The notes under the pieces: model-generated
The model's input: only the letters and a program-made list of their open reading frames with translations
Database searches by the model: none
Told to the model about the DNA's origin: nothing
Source: JBGPOS01 sp041488155
Lineage (GTDB): Bacteria > Chloroflexota > Dehalococcoidia > Tepidiformales > Tepidiformaceae
NCBI GenBank assembly: GCA_041488155.1
Contig: JBGPOS010000022.1
Location: forward strand, 1 to 50,382
DNA length: 50,382 bases
Direction of reading: 5' to 3'
Made by a program: the position numbers and the translations under genes
Shown here: one piece after another, positions 32,489-41,684 of the stretch
Position numbering within the stretch: position 1 is the stretch's first letter
How the letters are laid out: the number at the start of each line of letters is the position of its first letter

Positions 32489-33610
32489 ATGGACGGACAT
32501 CCTGATCTGCCCTACTGGCTGGCGTTGCGGCGCGCGGGGCTCGGCAGCACCAATTTCGCGCTGTTACTCGCGCGGTTCGGCGACATCCGCGCTGCCTGGG
32601 AGGCGCCGGTAGAGGCGGTCGCGAAGGCCGGCCTCGACGCCCAGTACGTCCGCGCCGTGACCAGGGCCCGCGCGACCTTCGACGCCGGCCGCGAACTCGA
32701 GGCCCTCGAGAAGCATGCCGCCCGAGCCTACACATGGCTCGACGAGGATTACCCGAACTCTCTGCGGGAGATCCCGCAGAGCCCTCCCGTCGTCTTCGTA
32801 CGCGGGAAGCTCGGACCATCCTTCGACCAGGCTGTCGCCGTGGTCGGTACCCGCCGGGTGACCCCCTACGGCCGCCAGGCGGCCGAGTACTTCTGTGAAG
32901 CGCTGGCCAAAGCCGGGGTGGCCATCATCAGCGGCCTCGCCCGTGGTGTAGACGCCATCGCCCATCGCGTCGCGTTAGAGAACGGAGCGCCGACAGCGGC
33001 GGTCCTCGCCGGCGGAATCGACCAGGTATACCCGCGGGAGAACGCAGGACTGGCCGACCGAATCCTTGAGCAAGGCTGCCTCGTCAGCGAATACCCTGTC
33101 GGAATCCCGGCCCGACCCGACTACTTCCCTCGGCGCAACCGGATACTCTCCGGGCTGGCGCGGGCGACCCTCCTCGTAGAGGCCGGCGAAGGGAGCGGGG
33201 CCCTGCACACGGCCAACTGGGCCTTTGAACAGGGCCGCGACGTATTCGCTGTTCCGGGTAGCATCTTCTCGCGGCAGAGCGAAGGAACAAACCAGCTTAT
33301 CCGCGAGAACACAGCCCGCCTCGTCGCAACGCCGGGACAACTCTGTGAGGAGCTCAACCTGCTGACCGCAGCCGGCCAGATCCCACTCGACCGTGCCCAA
33401 CCAGCGCGAGAGACGCCCGTCGCTCTGCGCGTTGCCGCGTCCGCCGAGGAAGGGAAGCTGCTGCGCTGCCTCGGCGACGAACCCGTCCACGTCGACGAGA
33501 TAGCACGCCAGTCGGGCGAGCCCATCGCTTCGGTAAGCGGCGCCCTCCAGGTCATGGAACTCCAGGGCCTCGTCCGCCAGGCGCACCCCATGATGTACAC
33601 CAGAGCTTGA
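32489..33610 (+). CDS. dprA: DNA-processing protein DprA
   Basis: A 373-residue protein that loads RecA on incoming single-stranded DNA during natural transformation. An N-terminal SAM-like helical domain (1-65) precedes the Rossmann-type core with VAVVGTRRVTPYG, IISGLARGVDAIAHR, AVLAGGIDQVYPREN, EYPVGIPARPDYFPRRNRI and GSGALHTANWAFEQGRDVFAVPG. A C-terminal winged-helix domain (from about 310) is present. The ATG at 32489 is better placed relative to GGTAGAG than a GTG at 32480. Confidence 0.96.
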   Translation: MDGHPDLPYWLALRRAGLGSTNFALLLARFGDIRAAWEAPVEAVAKAGLDAQYVRAVTRARATFDAGRELEALEKHAARAYTWLDEDYPNSLREIPQSPPVVFVRGKLGPSFDQAVAVVGTRRVTPYGRQAAEYFCEALAKAGVAIISGLARGVDAIAHRVALENGAPTAAVLAGGIDQVYPRENAGLADRILEQGCLVSEYPVGIPARPDYFPRRNRILSGLARATLLVEAGEGSGALHTANWAFEQGRDVFAVPGSIFSRQSEGTNQLIRENTARLVATPGQLCEELNLLTAAGQIPLDRAQPARETPVALRVAASAEEGKLLRCLGDEPVHVDEIARQSGEPIASVSGALQVMELQGLVRQAHPMMYTRA

Positions 33611-33633
33611 CCCATAGCTCCCCGGTCAGCCAC

Positions 33634-33670
33634 GGTAGTAGCTCGACAGATCTCCGGGAGTATTACTACC
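33634..33670. repeat. Inverted repeat between dprA and topA
   Basis: GGTAGTA (33634-33640) and TACTACC (33664-33670) are perfect 7-bp arms around a 23-nt loop that itself contains CTCCGGGAG. It lies in the 119-bp gap. It could be a weak terminator stem or an operator for topA, but no T-run follows. Confidence 0.3.
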
Positions 33671-33729
33671 TTCGGACGAGTGGCTCAGACGACTGGCCCA
33701 GGCGATAACAAGAAGAGGCAACAGGCGAC

Positions 33730-36201
33730 TTGGCAACACCCACTGCTCGAAAGCCGGCGCGTCGCAGCGCCGCCGCGGCGACATCGACAACAGCAGCGCG
33801 CCGTCCGGCAACGCGGTTGCCGGCGAATGGCGCCAACCCGCGCCGCGGTCGAAAGGCTCCGAATCTTGTAATCGTGGAGTCTCCGGCAAAAGCCCGGACC
33901 GTCGAAAACATCCTCGGCTCGGAGTACCGCGTAATCGCCTCGGTCGGGCACGTCCGCGATCTGCCCAACTATGGCTACGGCGTCGAAGACTTCGAAACCT
34001 TCCGGCCAAAATACGTCATCGTGAAGGACAAGAAGCGCGGCGTGGACAAAACGTCGGTGATCAACGAAATCGCCGAGGCAGCGAAGGAGGCGAGCCGCGT
34101 CTACCTCTCCACCGACCCCGACCGCGAGGGCGAAGCTATCTCCTGGCACATCCAGGAGGCCGCCGCCATACCTGCCGAAAAGACACAGCGGGTCGTGTTC
34201 CATGAAATAACCCGGCCGGCCATCGAAGAGGCGTTCCGCCACCCCGCGAAGCTCAACATGGACCTCGTCGATGCCCAGCAGACCCGTCGCGTGCTCGACC
34301 GCCTCATCGGCTTCCCCCTGACCTGGTTTGTCCAGGGGAAGGTGAGCCGCAGCGCGAGCGCCGGCCGCGTCCAGAGCGTTGCTCTGCGCCTGATCGTGGA
34401 GCGTGAGCGCGAGATCGGGGATTTCGCCGCCCAGGAGTACTGGACGATTCACGCCCTGCTGGCGAAGGGGGCGGAGCAGTTCACAGCCGAGCTTGTCCGG
34501 GTCCCTGGGCAACGCGGCAAGCCGAACATCCCCGACGCGAGCGCCGCTGGCGAATTGGTTGAGGCGTTCAACCGTTCGGCGTTCACGGTTGCGAGCGTGA
34601 AGAAGGGCGAGCGGGCGAAGTCGCCCGTCCCGCCGTTCACGACGAGCACCTTCCAGCAGGCGGCGAACAACCGTCTGGGAATAGGCGCCTCGCGGGCCAT
34701 GGCAGTCGCCCAGCAGCTCTACGAAGGCGTGGCGCTGCCCGGAGAAGGGCCCGTAGGTCTCATCACCTACATGCGCACAGACTCTTTCAGCATCTCGCCG
34801 GTTGCTCGCGGAGAAGCGCGGCGGTACATCGCCGGCCGCTGGGGCCCCGGCTACGTGCCCGCCAAGGAACGGGTGTACCGCACTCAGACGCGCGGTGCCC
34901 AGGAAGCCCACGAAGCCATCCGGCCGACAGGCGCCGCCCGCACGCCCGACAGCCTGCGGCACGTCCTCGACCGCGACCAACTGCGTGTCTATACCCTCAT
35001 CTGGCAGCGATTCATGGCGAGCCAGATGACAGACGCGCGCTTCGCGACCGTCGTCGCGGAGATGGAGGCTCGCGAGCACGGTTCAGCTGGCGACAATCTA
35101 GGGGCGAGCGCCCCACTCGTCCCGACACTCCACGGCACGTTCCGCGCGGGCGCCCAGCACCTCCTCTTCCCGGGGCATCTCGCGGTCTACGGCGCTGAGG
35201 CCAACGACCGCGACTCGACCGAGGACGAGGACGCCGAGGCCTCCCTGCCTGAACTCGCCGAGGGTGAAGCGCTTTCGCGACGAAACGTCGAGCCCAGGCA
35301 GCACTTCACGGAACCGCCGCCGCGCTACACCGAGGCCTCGCTTGTGAAAGCGCTCGAGGAAAAGGGCATCGGCCGGCCAAGCACGTACGCGACCATCGTC
35401 CAGACCGTGCAGAAGCGCGAGTACGTGAAAAAGGAAGGGCGAGCTCTCGTCCCACTCGAACTCGGCTTCCTCGTGAACGACATGCTCGTCGCCCACCTCA
35501 ACAAGTACGTCAGCGTTGGCTTCACCGGCGAGATGGAGGAAGAGCTCGACGACATCGCCGAAGGCCGCCGCAACTACCTCGGAGTCATGAAGGACTTCTG
35601 GAGTGCCTTCGAGCCCGACTATGAACGGGCCAAAGGCGAAGCGCCGAAACAGCAGGAAGAAACGGACATCCGTTGCAGCGTCTGCGGAGAAGCCAACATG
35701 GTCATCAAGTGGGGCCGAAACGGGAAGTTTTTCGGCTGCCCGCGCTTTCCGGAGTGCCGGAACATCATGCCGATGGATTCGCAGGGCAGGCCGGTGGCAG
35801 TCAAAGAACCGGTCCGCACCATCTACCCGTGTCCGAAGTGCGGCTCCGCGACCGTAGAAAAGACCGGGCCGTATGGCCCCTACCTCGACTGCACGAACCG
35901 CGAAGGCCGCAAGAAATGCGATTTTCGCTCAGGGGTTCCTGTCGGGGTGGCCTGCCCCGAAGAGCCCGAGAACGGGCAGCTCGTCGAAAAGCGTGCCCGG
36001 CGCGGGACGTTCTTCGCCTGCTGGAACTATCCCAACTGCAGCTACACCACCAACAGCCTAGAACCTGGCAAGATCACGGCGGCCAGGACAGCCGAAGCCC
36101 GCGCCGCCGCCAACGCGAAGCTCCTTGAGCGCAGCGCCCGCGGCAAGGCCGCTTTCGCATCGCGCCGGGTGAATGCCGCGCGGGCACGCAGAGCGAGTTG
36201 A
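33730..36201 (+). CDS. topA: DNA topoisomerase I
   Basis: An 823-residue type IA enzyme that relaxes negative supercoils. A 40-residue Ala/Arg/Pro-rich basic tail precedes the TOPRIM domain (NLVIVESPAKA with Glu50; STDPDREGEAISWH at 127-140). The active-site Tyr is Y347 in GLITYMRTDSFSIS. Three C-terminal zinc-ribbon-like modules follow. The first two have full CxxC pairs (CSVCG..., CPKCG...). The third begins VACPEEPENG and lacks the second Cys of its first knuckle. The start is a TTG with AGGCG upstream. If the initiation codon is elsewhere only the basic tail changes. Confidence 0.96.
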   Translation: MATPTARKPARRSAAAATSTTAARRPATRLPANGANPRRGRKAPNLVIVESPAKARTVENILGSEYRVIASVGHVRDLPNYGYGVEDFETFRPKYVIVKDKKRGVDKTSVINEIAEAAKEASRVYLSTDPDREGEAISWHIQEAAAIPAEKTQRVVFHEITRPAIEEAFRHPAKLNMDLVDAQQTRRVLDRLIGFPLTWFVQGKVSRSASAGRVQSVALRLIVEREREIGDFAAQEYWTIHALLAKGAEQFTAELVRVPGQRGKPNIPDASAAGELVEAFNRSAFTVASVKKGERAKSPVPPFTTSTFQQAANNRLGIGASRAMAVAQQLYEGVALPGEGPVGLITYMRTDSFSISPVARGEARRYIAGRWGPGYVPAKERVYRTQTRGAQEAHEAIRPTGAARTPDSLRHVLDRDQLRVYTLIWQRFMASQMTDARFATVVAEMEAREHGSAGDNLGASAPLVPTLHGTFRAGAQHLLFPGHLAVYGAEANDRDSTEDEDAEASLPELAEGEALSRRNVEPRQHFTEPPPRYTEASLVKALEEKGIGRPSTYATIVQTVQKREYVKKEGRALVPLELGFLVNDMLVAHLNKYVSVGFTGEMEEELDDIAEGRRNYLGVMKDFWSAFEPDYERAKGEAPKQQEETDIRCSVCGEANMVIKWGRNGKFFGCPRFPECRNIMPMDSQGRPVAVKEPVRTIYPCPKCGSATVEKTGPYGPYLDCTNREGRKKCDFRSGVPVGVACPEEPENGQLVEKRARRGTFFACWNYPNCSYTTNSLEPGKITAARTAEARAAANAKLLERSARGKAAFASRRVNAARARRAS

Positions 36202-36287
36202 GAGAGCCTGTCGCCTGATAGCCCGTTCGTTCTTCCAGACCCGGAAGATCGTCGCCTCTATCCGTTCTTAACCGTATCGTGAAGCTT

Positions 36288-37241
36288 ATGGTTAGTGCCC
36301 CGCACCGGACCGCCGAAGCCTATCTCGAGGCGTACCTGCGCGAACTCGCCGCCGTCGGCAACCGGTCCGCCTACACCATCCGCAACTACCGCAACGACAT
36401 TGGTCACTTCCTTGCCTACTGCGCCCAGGCAGGGGTCGATCCCCTGTCGATTAACCGCCAGGCCTTCCGAACGTACCTCGGAGGCCTGCGCGAACGAGGC
36501 ATCGTCCCGGCCTCTGTCACGCGTCGCACCAGCACGGTGCACGGGTTCTATCGCTATCTGCTGCAAGAAGGGGCCACTGACCGTGACCTGCTCTACGGAG
36601 TCGCCCTGCCCAAACGCCCGAAGCGACTGCCCAAGGTCGTCGACCCGGCAGTCCTCGATGCGCTCCTCCGCGCCCCTGACCCTTCGCGACCTGCTGGCTT
36701 GCGAGACCGGGCCATGCTGGAGCTGCTCTACGGCGCCGGTCTGCGGATCTCGGAGCTGGTCGGGCTCGATGCGGGCCAGATCGATCTCGAAGAAGCCTCG
36801 GCCATCATCCGGGGCAAGGGGGCGAAAGAACGCGTGGTAGTCTTCGGCAACCCGGCCGCTGAAGCGCTTGAAGCCTACCTGGAGAAGGGCCGCCCAGAGC
36901 TCACCGGCCCGCGCGAAGCCGCCCTCTTCCTCAATCGCTTCGGGAGGAGGCTGTCCGTGAGGGCCGTCCAGATGCTTATCAAGCACCACGCTGTGGCTGC
37001 AGGCATCTCCCAGGATCTCCACCCTCACCTCCTGCGTCACTCGTTCGCTACGCACCTGCTCGACGGTGGCGCCGACCTGCGAATCGTCCAGGACCTGCTC
37101 GGCCACAGTTCGGCCAACACGACGCAGATCTACACCCATGTCAGCCAGGCCCGGCAGGCCGAGGTCAGTGCCTCTGCCTGGGAGAAGCTCGCCGAACAGG
37201 CCCTGGAGTCGCCTCGCCGCCGCAGAAAGGCCGCCGGATGA
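36288..37241 (+). CDS. xerD: XerC/XerD-type tyrosine recombinase
   Basis: A 317-residue complete recombinase, probably for chromosome-dimer resolution. The N-terminal SAM-like domain spans 8-100. Catalytic residues are all present: R153 (GAGLRISEL), K177 (GKGAKER), H247 and R250 (HPHLLRHSFATHLL), H273 (LGHSS) and nucleophile Y282 (TQIYTHV). The ATG at 36288 or a GTG at 36279 could start it; neither has a clear ribosome-binding site. It contrasts with the truncated integrase at 6905-7524. The stop overlaps aroQ as ATGA. Confidence 0.92.
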   Translation: MVSAPHRTAEAYLEAYLRELAAVGNRSAYTIRNYRNDIGHFLAYCAQAGVDPLSINRQAFRTYLGGLRERGIVPASVTRRTSTVHGFYRYLLQEGATDRDLLYGVALPKRPKRLPKVVDPAVLDALLRAPDPSRPAGLRDRAMLELLYGAGLRISELVGLDAGQIDLEEASAIIRGKGAKERVVVFGNPAAEALEAYLEKGRPELTGPREAALFLNRFGRRLSVRAVQMLIKHHAVAAGISQDLHPHLLRHSFATHLLDGGADLRIVQDLLGHSSANTTQIYTHVSQARQAEVSASAWEKLAEQALESPRRRRKAAG

Positions 37242-37696
37242 GCCGCGCTGCGCCAGTCCTCCTCCTGGTCCATGGGCCTAACCTCAACCTGCTAGGTGAG
37301 CGCAACCCCGCCGTCTACGGCACATTGACGCTGCTCGACATCGAAGCCGAGGTGGCCGCCGCCGCCAACGCGCGCGGCGCCTCGGTGCTCTGCTACCAGA
37401 GCAACCACGAAGGCGCCCTGATTGACTTTCTCCACGAACAACGCAAGCTCGCCGACGGCATCGTCATCAACGCCGGAGCCTACACACACACTTCCGTCGC
37501 CCTCCGCGATGCAATCGAAGCGGTGCAGCTCCCGGCTGTCGAAGTGCACATCTCCAACACGCATGCCCGTGAGGAGTTTCGTCACGTCTCGCTCATCTCG
37601 GCGGTGTGCATCGGTCAGGTGACCGGGCTCGGACGCGCGGGGTACACTACGGCGGTCAACTTGCTGCTCGACCATCTGCGCGCTGCCGTCCGCTAA
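37238..37696 (+). CDS. aroQ: Type II 3-dehydroquinate dehydratase
   Basis: A 152-residue flavodoxin-like enzyme, step 3 of the shikimate pathway. Motifs are LLVHGPNLNLLGERNPAVYG, SNHEGALIDFLHE, VINAGAYTHTSVALRDAI and EVHISNTHAREEFRHVS, covering the catalytic Tyr, Arg and His. It starts at the ATG overlapping the xerD stop. It sits in a different cluster from aroE/aroC/aroKB but completes part of the same pathway. Confidence 0.97.
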   Translation: MSRAAPVLLLVHGPNLNLLGERNPAVYGTLTLLDIEAEVAAAANARGASVLCYQSNHEGALIDFLHEQRKLADGIVINAGAYTHTSVALRDAIEAVQLPAVEVHISNTHAREEFRHVSLISAVCIGQVTGLGRAGYTTAVNLLLDHLRAAVR

Positions 37697-37728
37697 CCGG
37701 ACCGCACCGCCTTCCGGAGACCCAATCA

Positions 37729-38862
37729 ATGCCCGACCGCTTGACTCTGGTGCGCGCGGCCCTCGCCGAAGCAGCCCTGGATGGCCTCTACATCTCGTGC
37801 CCGGTCGACGATGTGTTCGGGAAACACTCCCAGAACCGCCGTTACGTCTCGGGGTTCACGGGCTCGACAGGATACGTCCTCGTCACCGCCAACCACGCGG
37901 TCCTGGCGGTCGACTTCCGCTACGTCGAACAAGCCGAACGAGAGGCCCGCCCCCTCGGATTCGAGATCTTGCCGGTCACCGGCAGGCAGAAATCTTGGCT
38001 ACCCCGGTTGATCAGCCTCGGGGGTCTCGGCGGTAAGAAGCTGGGACTCTCTGGAGCGGATTTGAGCTACGGAGAGTTCGCGGCGATGCAGAAGACGATC
38101 GCCGATATGGCTTCGCTCGATCGCCCGGAGTTGGTCCCCGCGCCGCCGATTGTCGAAGACATGAGACGCCATAAGTCTCCCGATGAGATGGCCTTGATCC
38201 AGCGCGCGATCGGTGTCGGCGATGCTGCCTTTGAACGCGTAGCCGCCGCCCTGACGGGCGCGGAGACCGAGGAGGAAGTAGCGCTTGCCGTCGAACGCGC
38301 CGTGCGGGACCTCGGCGCCGAGAGCGTTTCTTTCGAGACGATCGTCGCCGGTGGGGCCTGGGGAGCGATGCCCCACGCAAGCCCACGCCCTGAAGCCATC
38401 GGCTGCGGTCAGCCAGTTGTGATCGACATGGGAGCTCAGTACCAGGGTTACTGCAGCGACCTCACGCGGACCGTTGTCGTTGGCGACCGCACCCCCCGTT
38501 TCAATGAGATTTACACGATCGTTTTCGAGGCGCAGCGTGCAGCCATCGAAGGAGTAGAGCCGGGGATGAGCGGCGTCGCCGCCCATCACCTGGCGGCCGA
38601 CGTAATAGCGGCGAAGGGCTTTGGCGACCGCTTCGGGCACGGCCTCGGCCACGGCGTCGGGCTCCAGGTCCACGAGGCGCCCCACCTGGGGCTCTCGTCG
38701 GAGGATACCCTCGAAGAAGGTATGGTCTTCACAATCGAACCCGGGATCTATCTCCCTGGGTGGGGTGGCGTTCGCATCGAAGATGTCGTCGTCCTCGAGA
38801 ACGGCCACGCCCGGGTGTTGAGTCACGCCACTAAACTGGTACCCGCAGGAGTGCAACCTTGA
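37729..38862 (+). CDS. pepP: Xaa-Pro aminopeptidase family metallopeptidase (M24B)
   Basis: A 377-residue pita-bread-fold enzyme that removes N-terminal residues before proline. An N-terminal creatinase-like domain (1-145) precedes the catalytic domain. Metal ligands visible are D233 and D244 (VIDMGAQYQGYCSDLTRT), a His of the HGLGH motif (H304/H308), E337 (TIEPGIY) and E351 (RIEDVVV). A GGAG Shine-Dalgarno lies 11 bases before the ATG at 37729. The stop overlaps efp by four bases (TTGA). Confidence 0.92.
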   Translation: MPDRLTLVRAALAEAALDGLYISCPVDDVFGKHSQNRRYVSGFTGSTGYVLVTANHAVLAVDFRYVEQAEREARPLGFEILPVTGRQKSWLPRLISLGGLGGKKLGLSGADLSYGEFAAMQKTIADMASLDRPELVPAPPIVEDMRRHKSPDEMALIQRAIGVGDAAFERVAAALTGAETEEEVALAVERAVRDLGAESVSFETIVAGGAWGAMPHASPRPEAIGCGQPVVIDMGAQYQGYCSDLTRTVVVGDRTPRFNEIYTIVFEAQRAAIEGVEPGMSGVAAHHLAADVIAAKGFGDRFGHGLGHGVGLQVHEAPHLGLSSEDTLEEGMVFTIEPGIYLPGWGGVRIEDVVVLENGHARVLSHATKLVPAGVQP

Positions 38863-39419
38863 TCTCGACCGGCGAACTGAAGAAAGGCGCGACCATCGAA
38901 CTCGATGGAAAGCTCTTCTCTATCCTGGACTACAGCCACATCAAGACCGGCCGCGGCTCCGCACAGGTGCGGATAAGGCTTCGCGATGTCCGTAGTGGCT
39001 CGATCATCGAGCAGACCTTCCAGGCAGGGACCAAGTTCCCCCGCGCGCGGGTCGAACGGCGCGAAATGCAGTACCTCTACAACGACGATCAGTTCTACTA
39101 CTTCATGAACACCGAGAACTACGAGCAGATTCCGGTGAGCGCCGAGAAGGTTGGCGACGCTAACAAGTTCCTCAAGGAGAACGACAACTGCGAGCTCGTC
39201 CTGTACGGCGAAGAAGTGATAGGAGTCGAGCTCCCTCTCTCAGTCGAGTTGACGGTCGTGGAGACTGAGCCTGGATTCAAAGGCGACACGGCCACAGGCG
39301 GGACGAAGCCAGCGAAAATGGAGACCGGCCTGATAGTCAACGTGCCCCTCTTCGTGGAAGAGGGGACGCGGATCAAAGTCAACACCGACTCCGGGGCGTA
39401 CATCGAGCGGGTGGGATAG
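38859..39419 (+). CDS. efp: Translation elongation factor P
   Basis: A 186-residue, full-length three-domain EF-P that rescues ribosomes stalled at polyproline. It starts with a TTG overlapping the pepP stop, with AGGAG about ten bases upstream. The loop that reaches the peptidyl-transferase centre reads HIKTGRGSAQ, so Arg replaces the Lys modified in Escherichia coli; Thermus has the same Arg. The C-terminal GTRIKVNTDSGAYIERVG matches the family. xseA starts at the very next base. Confidence 0.96.
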   Translation: MISTGELKKGATIELDGKLFSILDYSHIKTGRGSAQVRIRLRDVRSGSIIEQTFQAGTKFPRARVERREMQYLYNDDQFYYFMNTENYEQIPVSAEKVGDANKFLKENDNCELVLYGEEVIGVELPLSVELTVVETEPGFKGDTATGGTKPAKMETGLIVNVPLFVEEGTRIKVNTDSGAYIERVG

Positions 39420-40598
39420 ATGCAGCAGGCACTGCCCGTTTCGGTGGTCGTCGGCTACCTCCGCGAGGTGCTGGAGAGCAGCGAAATCTTTTCCGACCTG
39501 TGGATCGTCGGCGAGGTCTCCAACTACTCCCGTTCGCAGACCGGACACCGCTATTTCTCGCTCAAGGATCCCGCCGCCGTGCTGCGCGCCGTGTTGTTCC
39601 AGAGCAACATGCCTGGACTTCAACTCCACGACGGAGACCGCATCCTCGCCCACGGCCGAATCTCCGTGTACCCCCAACGTGGCGAACTCCAATTCGTCTG
39701 TGACTTCGTGCGCCCGGAGGGCGTCGGCATCCTCAGCGCCCGCTTCGAAGAACTCAAGGAGCGGCTCGACAAGGAAGGCCTTTTCGACCCAGGCCGCAAG
39801 CGCCCGCTCCCGCGGTTTCCTCGCTGCATAGGACTGGTGACTTCGCCCACAGGCGCCGCGCTGCAGGACATCAAGAACGTCCTCGCCCGGCGCTGGCCTC
39901 TCGCCTCCGTGGTGTTCGCCCCGGCCATGGTGCAGGGCGAGCAGGCGGCCGGCCAGGTTGTTGCCGCCCTCCGGGCTCTCGCTGCCGAATCTGCACTCGA
40001 TCTCGCGATCGTCGCGCGTGGCGGGGGGAGCGCCGAGGACCTGGTTGCCTTCAACGATGAGCGCGTAGCCCGCGCCATCTTCGCCTTCCCCGTGCCGGTG
40101 GTTGCCGGAATCGGCCATGAAACCGATGAGACCATCGCCGACTACGTTGCCGACCTCCGTGCGCCCACGCCGAGCGCAGCGGCCGAACGGAGTACGCCGA
40201 ACATAACCGAGATTAGACGCCGGCTTCATGCTTTCGATCGGGCGATGTCGTCGGCCGCCGCCGGGGCGATCGGCCTCGAAGCATCCCGGACTGGCGCCGC
40301 CATCGCCCGGCTCCGGCGGCACAGCCCGGACGCGGCCGTTCGCGCCCAAGACGTATCGCGACTCCTCCGCGCGTTGCAGACCTCGCTTGAGCGACACTGC
40401 GCAGCCGACCGGGCCCGTTTCGAACGCGCAGGCGCCCAGGTCGCGGCCCTCGACCCGCGGGCCACGCTGCAGCGAGGTTTCGCAATCGTTGAACAGGCCA
40501 GGACCCACAAAGTCGTCAACAGCGCGCGCAAGGTGAAGGGCGGCGACCGGCTCGCGATTTCGGTCGCTGATGGCGCGTTCTGGGCGGAGGTCAGCTAG
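39420..40598 (+). CDS. xseA: Exodeoxyribonuclease VII large subunit
   Basis: A 392-residue subunit. The N-terminal OB fold is visible in LWIVGEVSNYSRSQTGHRYFSLKD and GRISVYPQRGELQF. The catalytic domain has RCIGLVTSPTGAALQDI, the RGGGSAEDL motif, VVAGIGHETDETIADYVADLRAPTPSAAAE, and a coiled-coil end. Exo VII degrades single-stranded DNA. It starts at the ATG right after the efp stop and is followed by xseB two bases later. Confidence 0.96.
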   Translation: MQQALPVSVVVGYLREVLESSEIFSDLWIVGEVSNYSRSQTGHRYFSLKDPAAVLRAVLFQSNMPGLQLHDGDRILAHGRISVYPQRGELQFVCDFVRPEGVGILSARFEELKERLDKEGLFDPGRKRPLPRFPRCIGLVTSPTGAALQDIKNVLARRWPLASVVFAPAMVQGEQAAGQVVAALRALAAESALDLAIVARGGGSAEDLVAFNDERVARAIFAFPVPVVAGIGHETDETIADYVADLRAPTPSAAAERSTPNITEIRRRLHAFDRAMSSAAAGAIGLEASRTGAAIARLRRHSPDAAVRAQDVSRLLRALQTSLERHCAADRARFERAGAQVAALDPRATLQRGFAIVEQARTHKVVNSARKVKGGDRLAISVADGAFWAEVS

Positions 40599-40600
40599 CG

Positions 40601-40846
40601 GTGGCGGAGGAGTCGTTCGACGAGCTCTTCGCGGCGCTCGAAGAGAAGGCCCGGCGGCTCGAGCAGGGAAACCTCGGCCTCGAAGACTCGCTCAAGCTCT
40701 ACGAACAGGGTGCGGAGCTCGTCGACCGGCTGCGCGCCATCCTCGAGTCTGCTGAACTTCGTGTGCGCACCATTCGCGCGCGTCTCGACGACGACGAGGT
40801 TGAGTTGCGCGAAGCTGAAACCGAGTACGGCGCCGAGGAAGACTGA
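40601..40846 (+). CDS. xseB: Exodeoxyribonuclease VII small subunit
   Basis: An 81-residue helical protein starting with a GTG. FDELFAALEEKARRLEQGNLGLEDSLKLYEQG is the classic XseB pair of helices. The tail is acidic. It is required with XseA for activity. The stop is followed with no gap by the next gene's GTG. Confidence 0.95.
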   Translation: MAEESFDELFAALEEKARRLEQGNLGLEDSLKLYEQGAELVDRLRAILESAELRVRTIRARLDDDEVELREAETEYGAEED

Positions 40847-41647
40847 GTGCCCGCGGGCAGCCCATTGCGTATAGCCTGGCTGACCACCGGCCGGGGCCCG
40901 GGTTCGTTCGGCGCCCTCGAGTACGCCGTGAAATCCATTGAGCGCGGCCTTGCGATGGAAATCGCGGTCGTTTTCGTCAACCGCACGCGGGGTGAAGCCG
41001 AACCGACGGACCGGCTGATAGACTTCGTGGAGGCCAGAGGCATCCCGATCGAGACCCTGTCGTCTGTGGCCTTTCGTAAGGAGCGGGGCGGAAAACTCTC
41101 GCGCCCCGGCGAGCCCTTGCCGGGCTGGAGGCTCGAATACGACTCCACCGTCGGCGCGCTGCTGCGCCCCTACCGCTTCGAACTCGGGGTGCTGTTCGGT
41201 TACATGCTCATCGCCACGGAACCGCTCTACGGCCACTACCGGCTCATCAACGACCACCCCGCGCTGCCAGATGGGCCAGTCGGAACCTACCAGGAAGTTA
41301 TTGCGCAGCTCATGCGCACCGGCGGCACTCAATCGGGTTGCATGATGAATGTCGTCACCGGCGACGTTGATCGCGGCCCGACCGTGAGTTTCTGTCGCTA
41401 TGGCATCCGCGAAGCCTCGAACGAACCCGAGTGGCGGCAGTTCGAGGCCGACTCGGCCAAGATGGACGTAGTGGATCTCCAGGAAACTGGGCTATACCGG
41501 GATATCCGCCGCCGCGGGCTAGAACGAGAGCGGCCGTTCCTTGTCGAGACACTCCGCGCTATCTCCGCGGGTCGCCTCGCTATCCCCCCGGAAAGGCCGC
41601 TCGACCTGACCGCCGAGGTCGACCTGATCCTGACGGGACAGAGTTGA
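40847..41647 (+). CDS. Formyltransferase-fold protein (PurN/Fmt-like), substrate unknown
   Basis: A 266-residue protein with the glycinamide-ribonucleotide-transformylase fold. The strand IAWLTTGRGPGSFGALEYAV, the NDHPALPDGPVGTYQEV segment (cf. N-x-HPSLLP in PurN), and VVTGDVDRGPTVSF (the Asp near the formyl donor) fit the family. An insertion near residues 70-95 and the NDH in place of NIH make it diverge from PurN and Fmt. The start is a GTG immediately after the xseB stop. It could be a sugar or nucleotide formyltransferase or a purine-synthesis variant. Confidence 0.7.
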   Translation: MPAGSPLRIAWLTTGRGPGSFGALEYAVKSIERGLAMEIAVVFVNRTRGEAEPTDRLIDFVEARGIPIETLSSVAFRKERGGKLSRPGEPLPGWRLEYDSTVGALLRPYRFELGVLFGYMLIATEPLYGHYRLINDHPALPDGPVGTYQEVIAQLMRTGGTQSGCMMNVVTGDVDRGPTVSFCRYGIREASNEPEWRQFEADSAKMDVVDLQETGLYRDIRRRGLERERPFLVETLRAISAGRLAIPPERPLDLTAEVDLILTGQS

Positions 41648-41684
41648 ATACCATAAGCCTTAGCCTGTGGTTTAATGCGTGCCA

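Noticed and set aside
36258..37139. A minus-strand open frame opposite xerD
   Set aside because: It is antisense to a complete recombinase with all catalytic residues and has no domain of its own.
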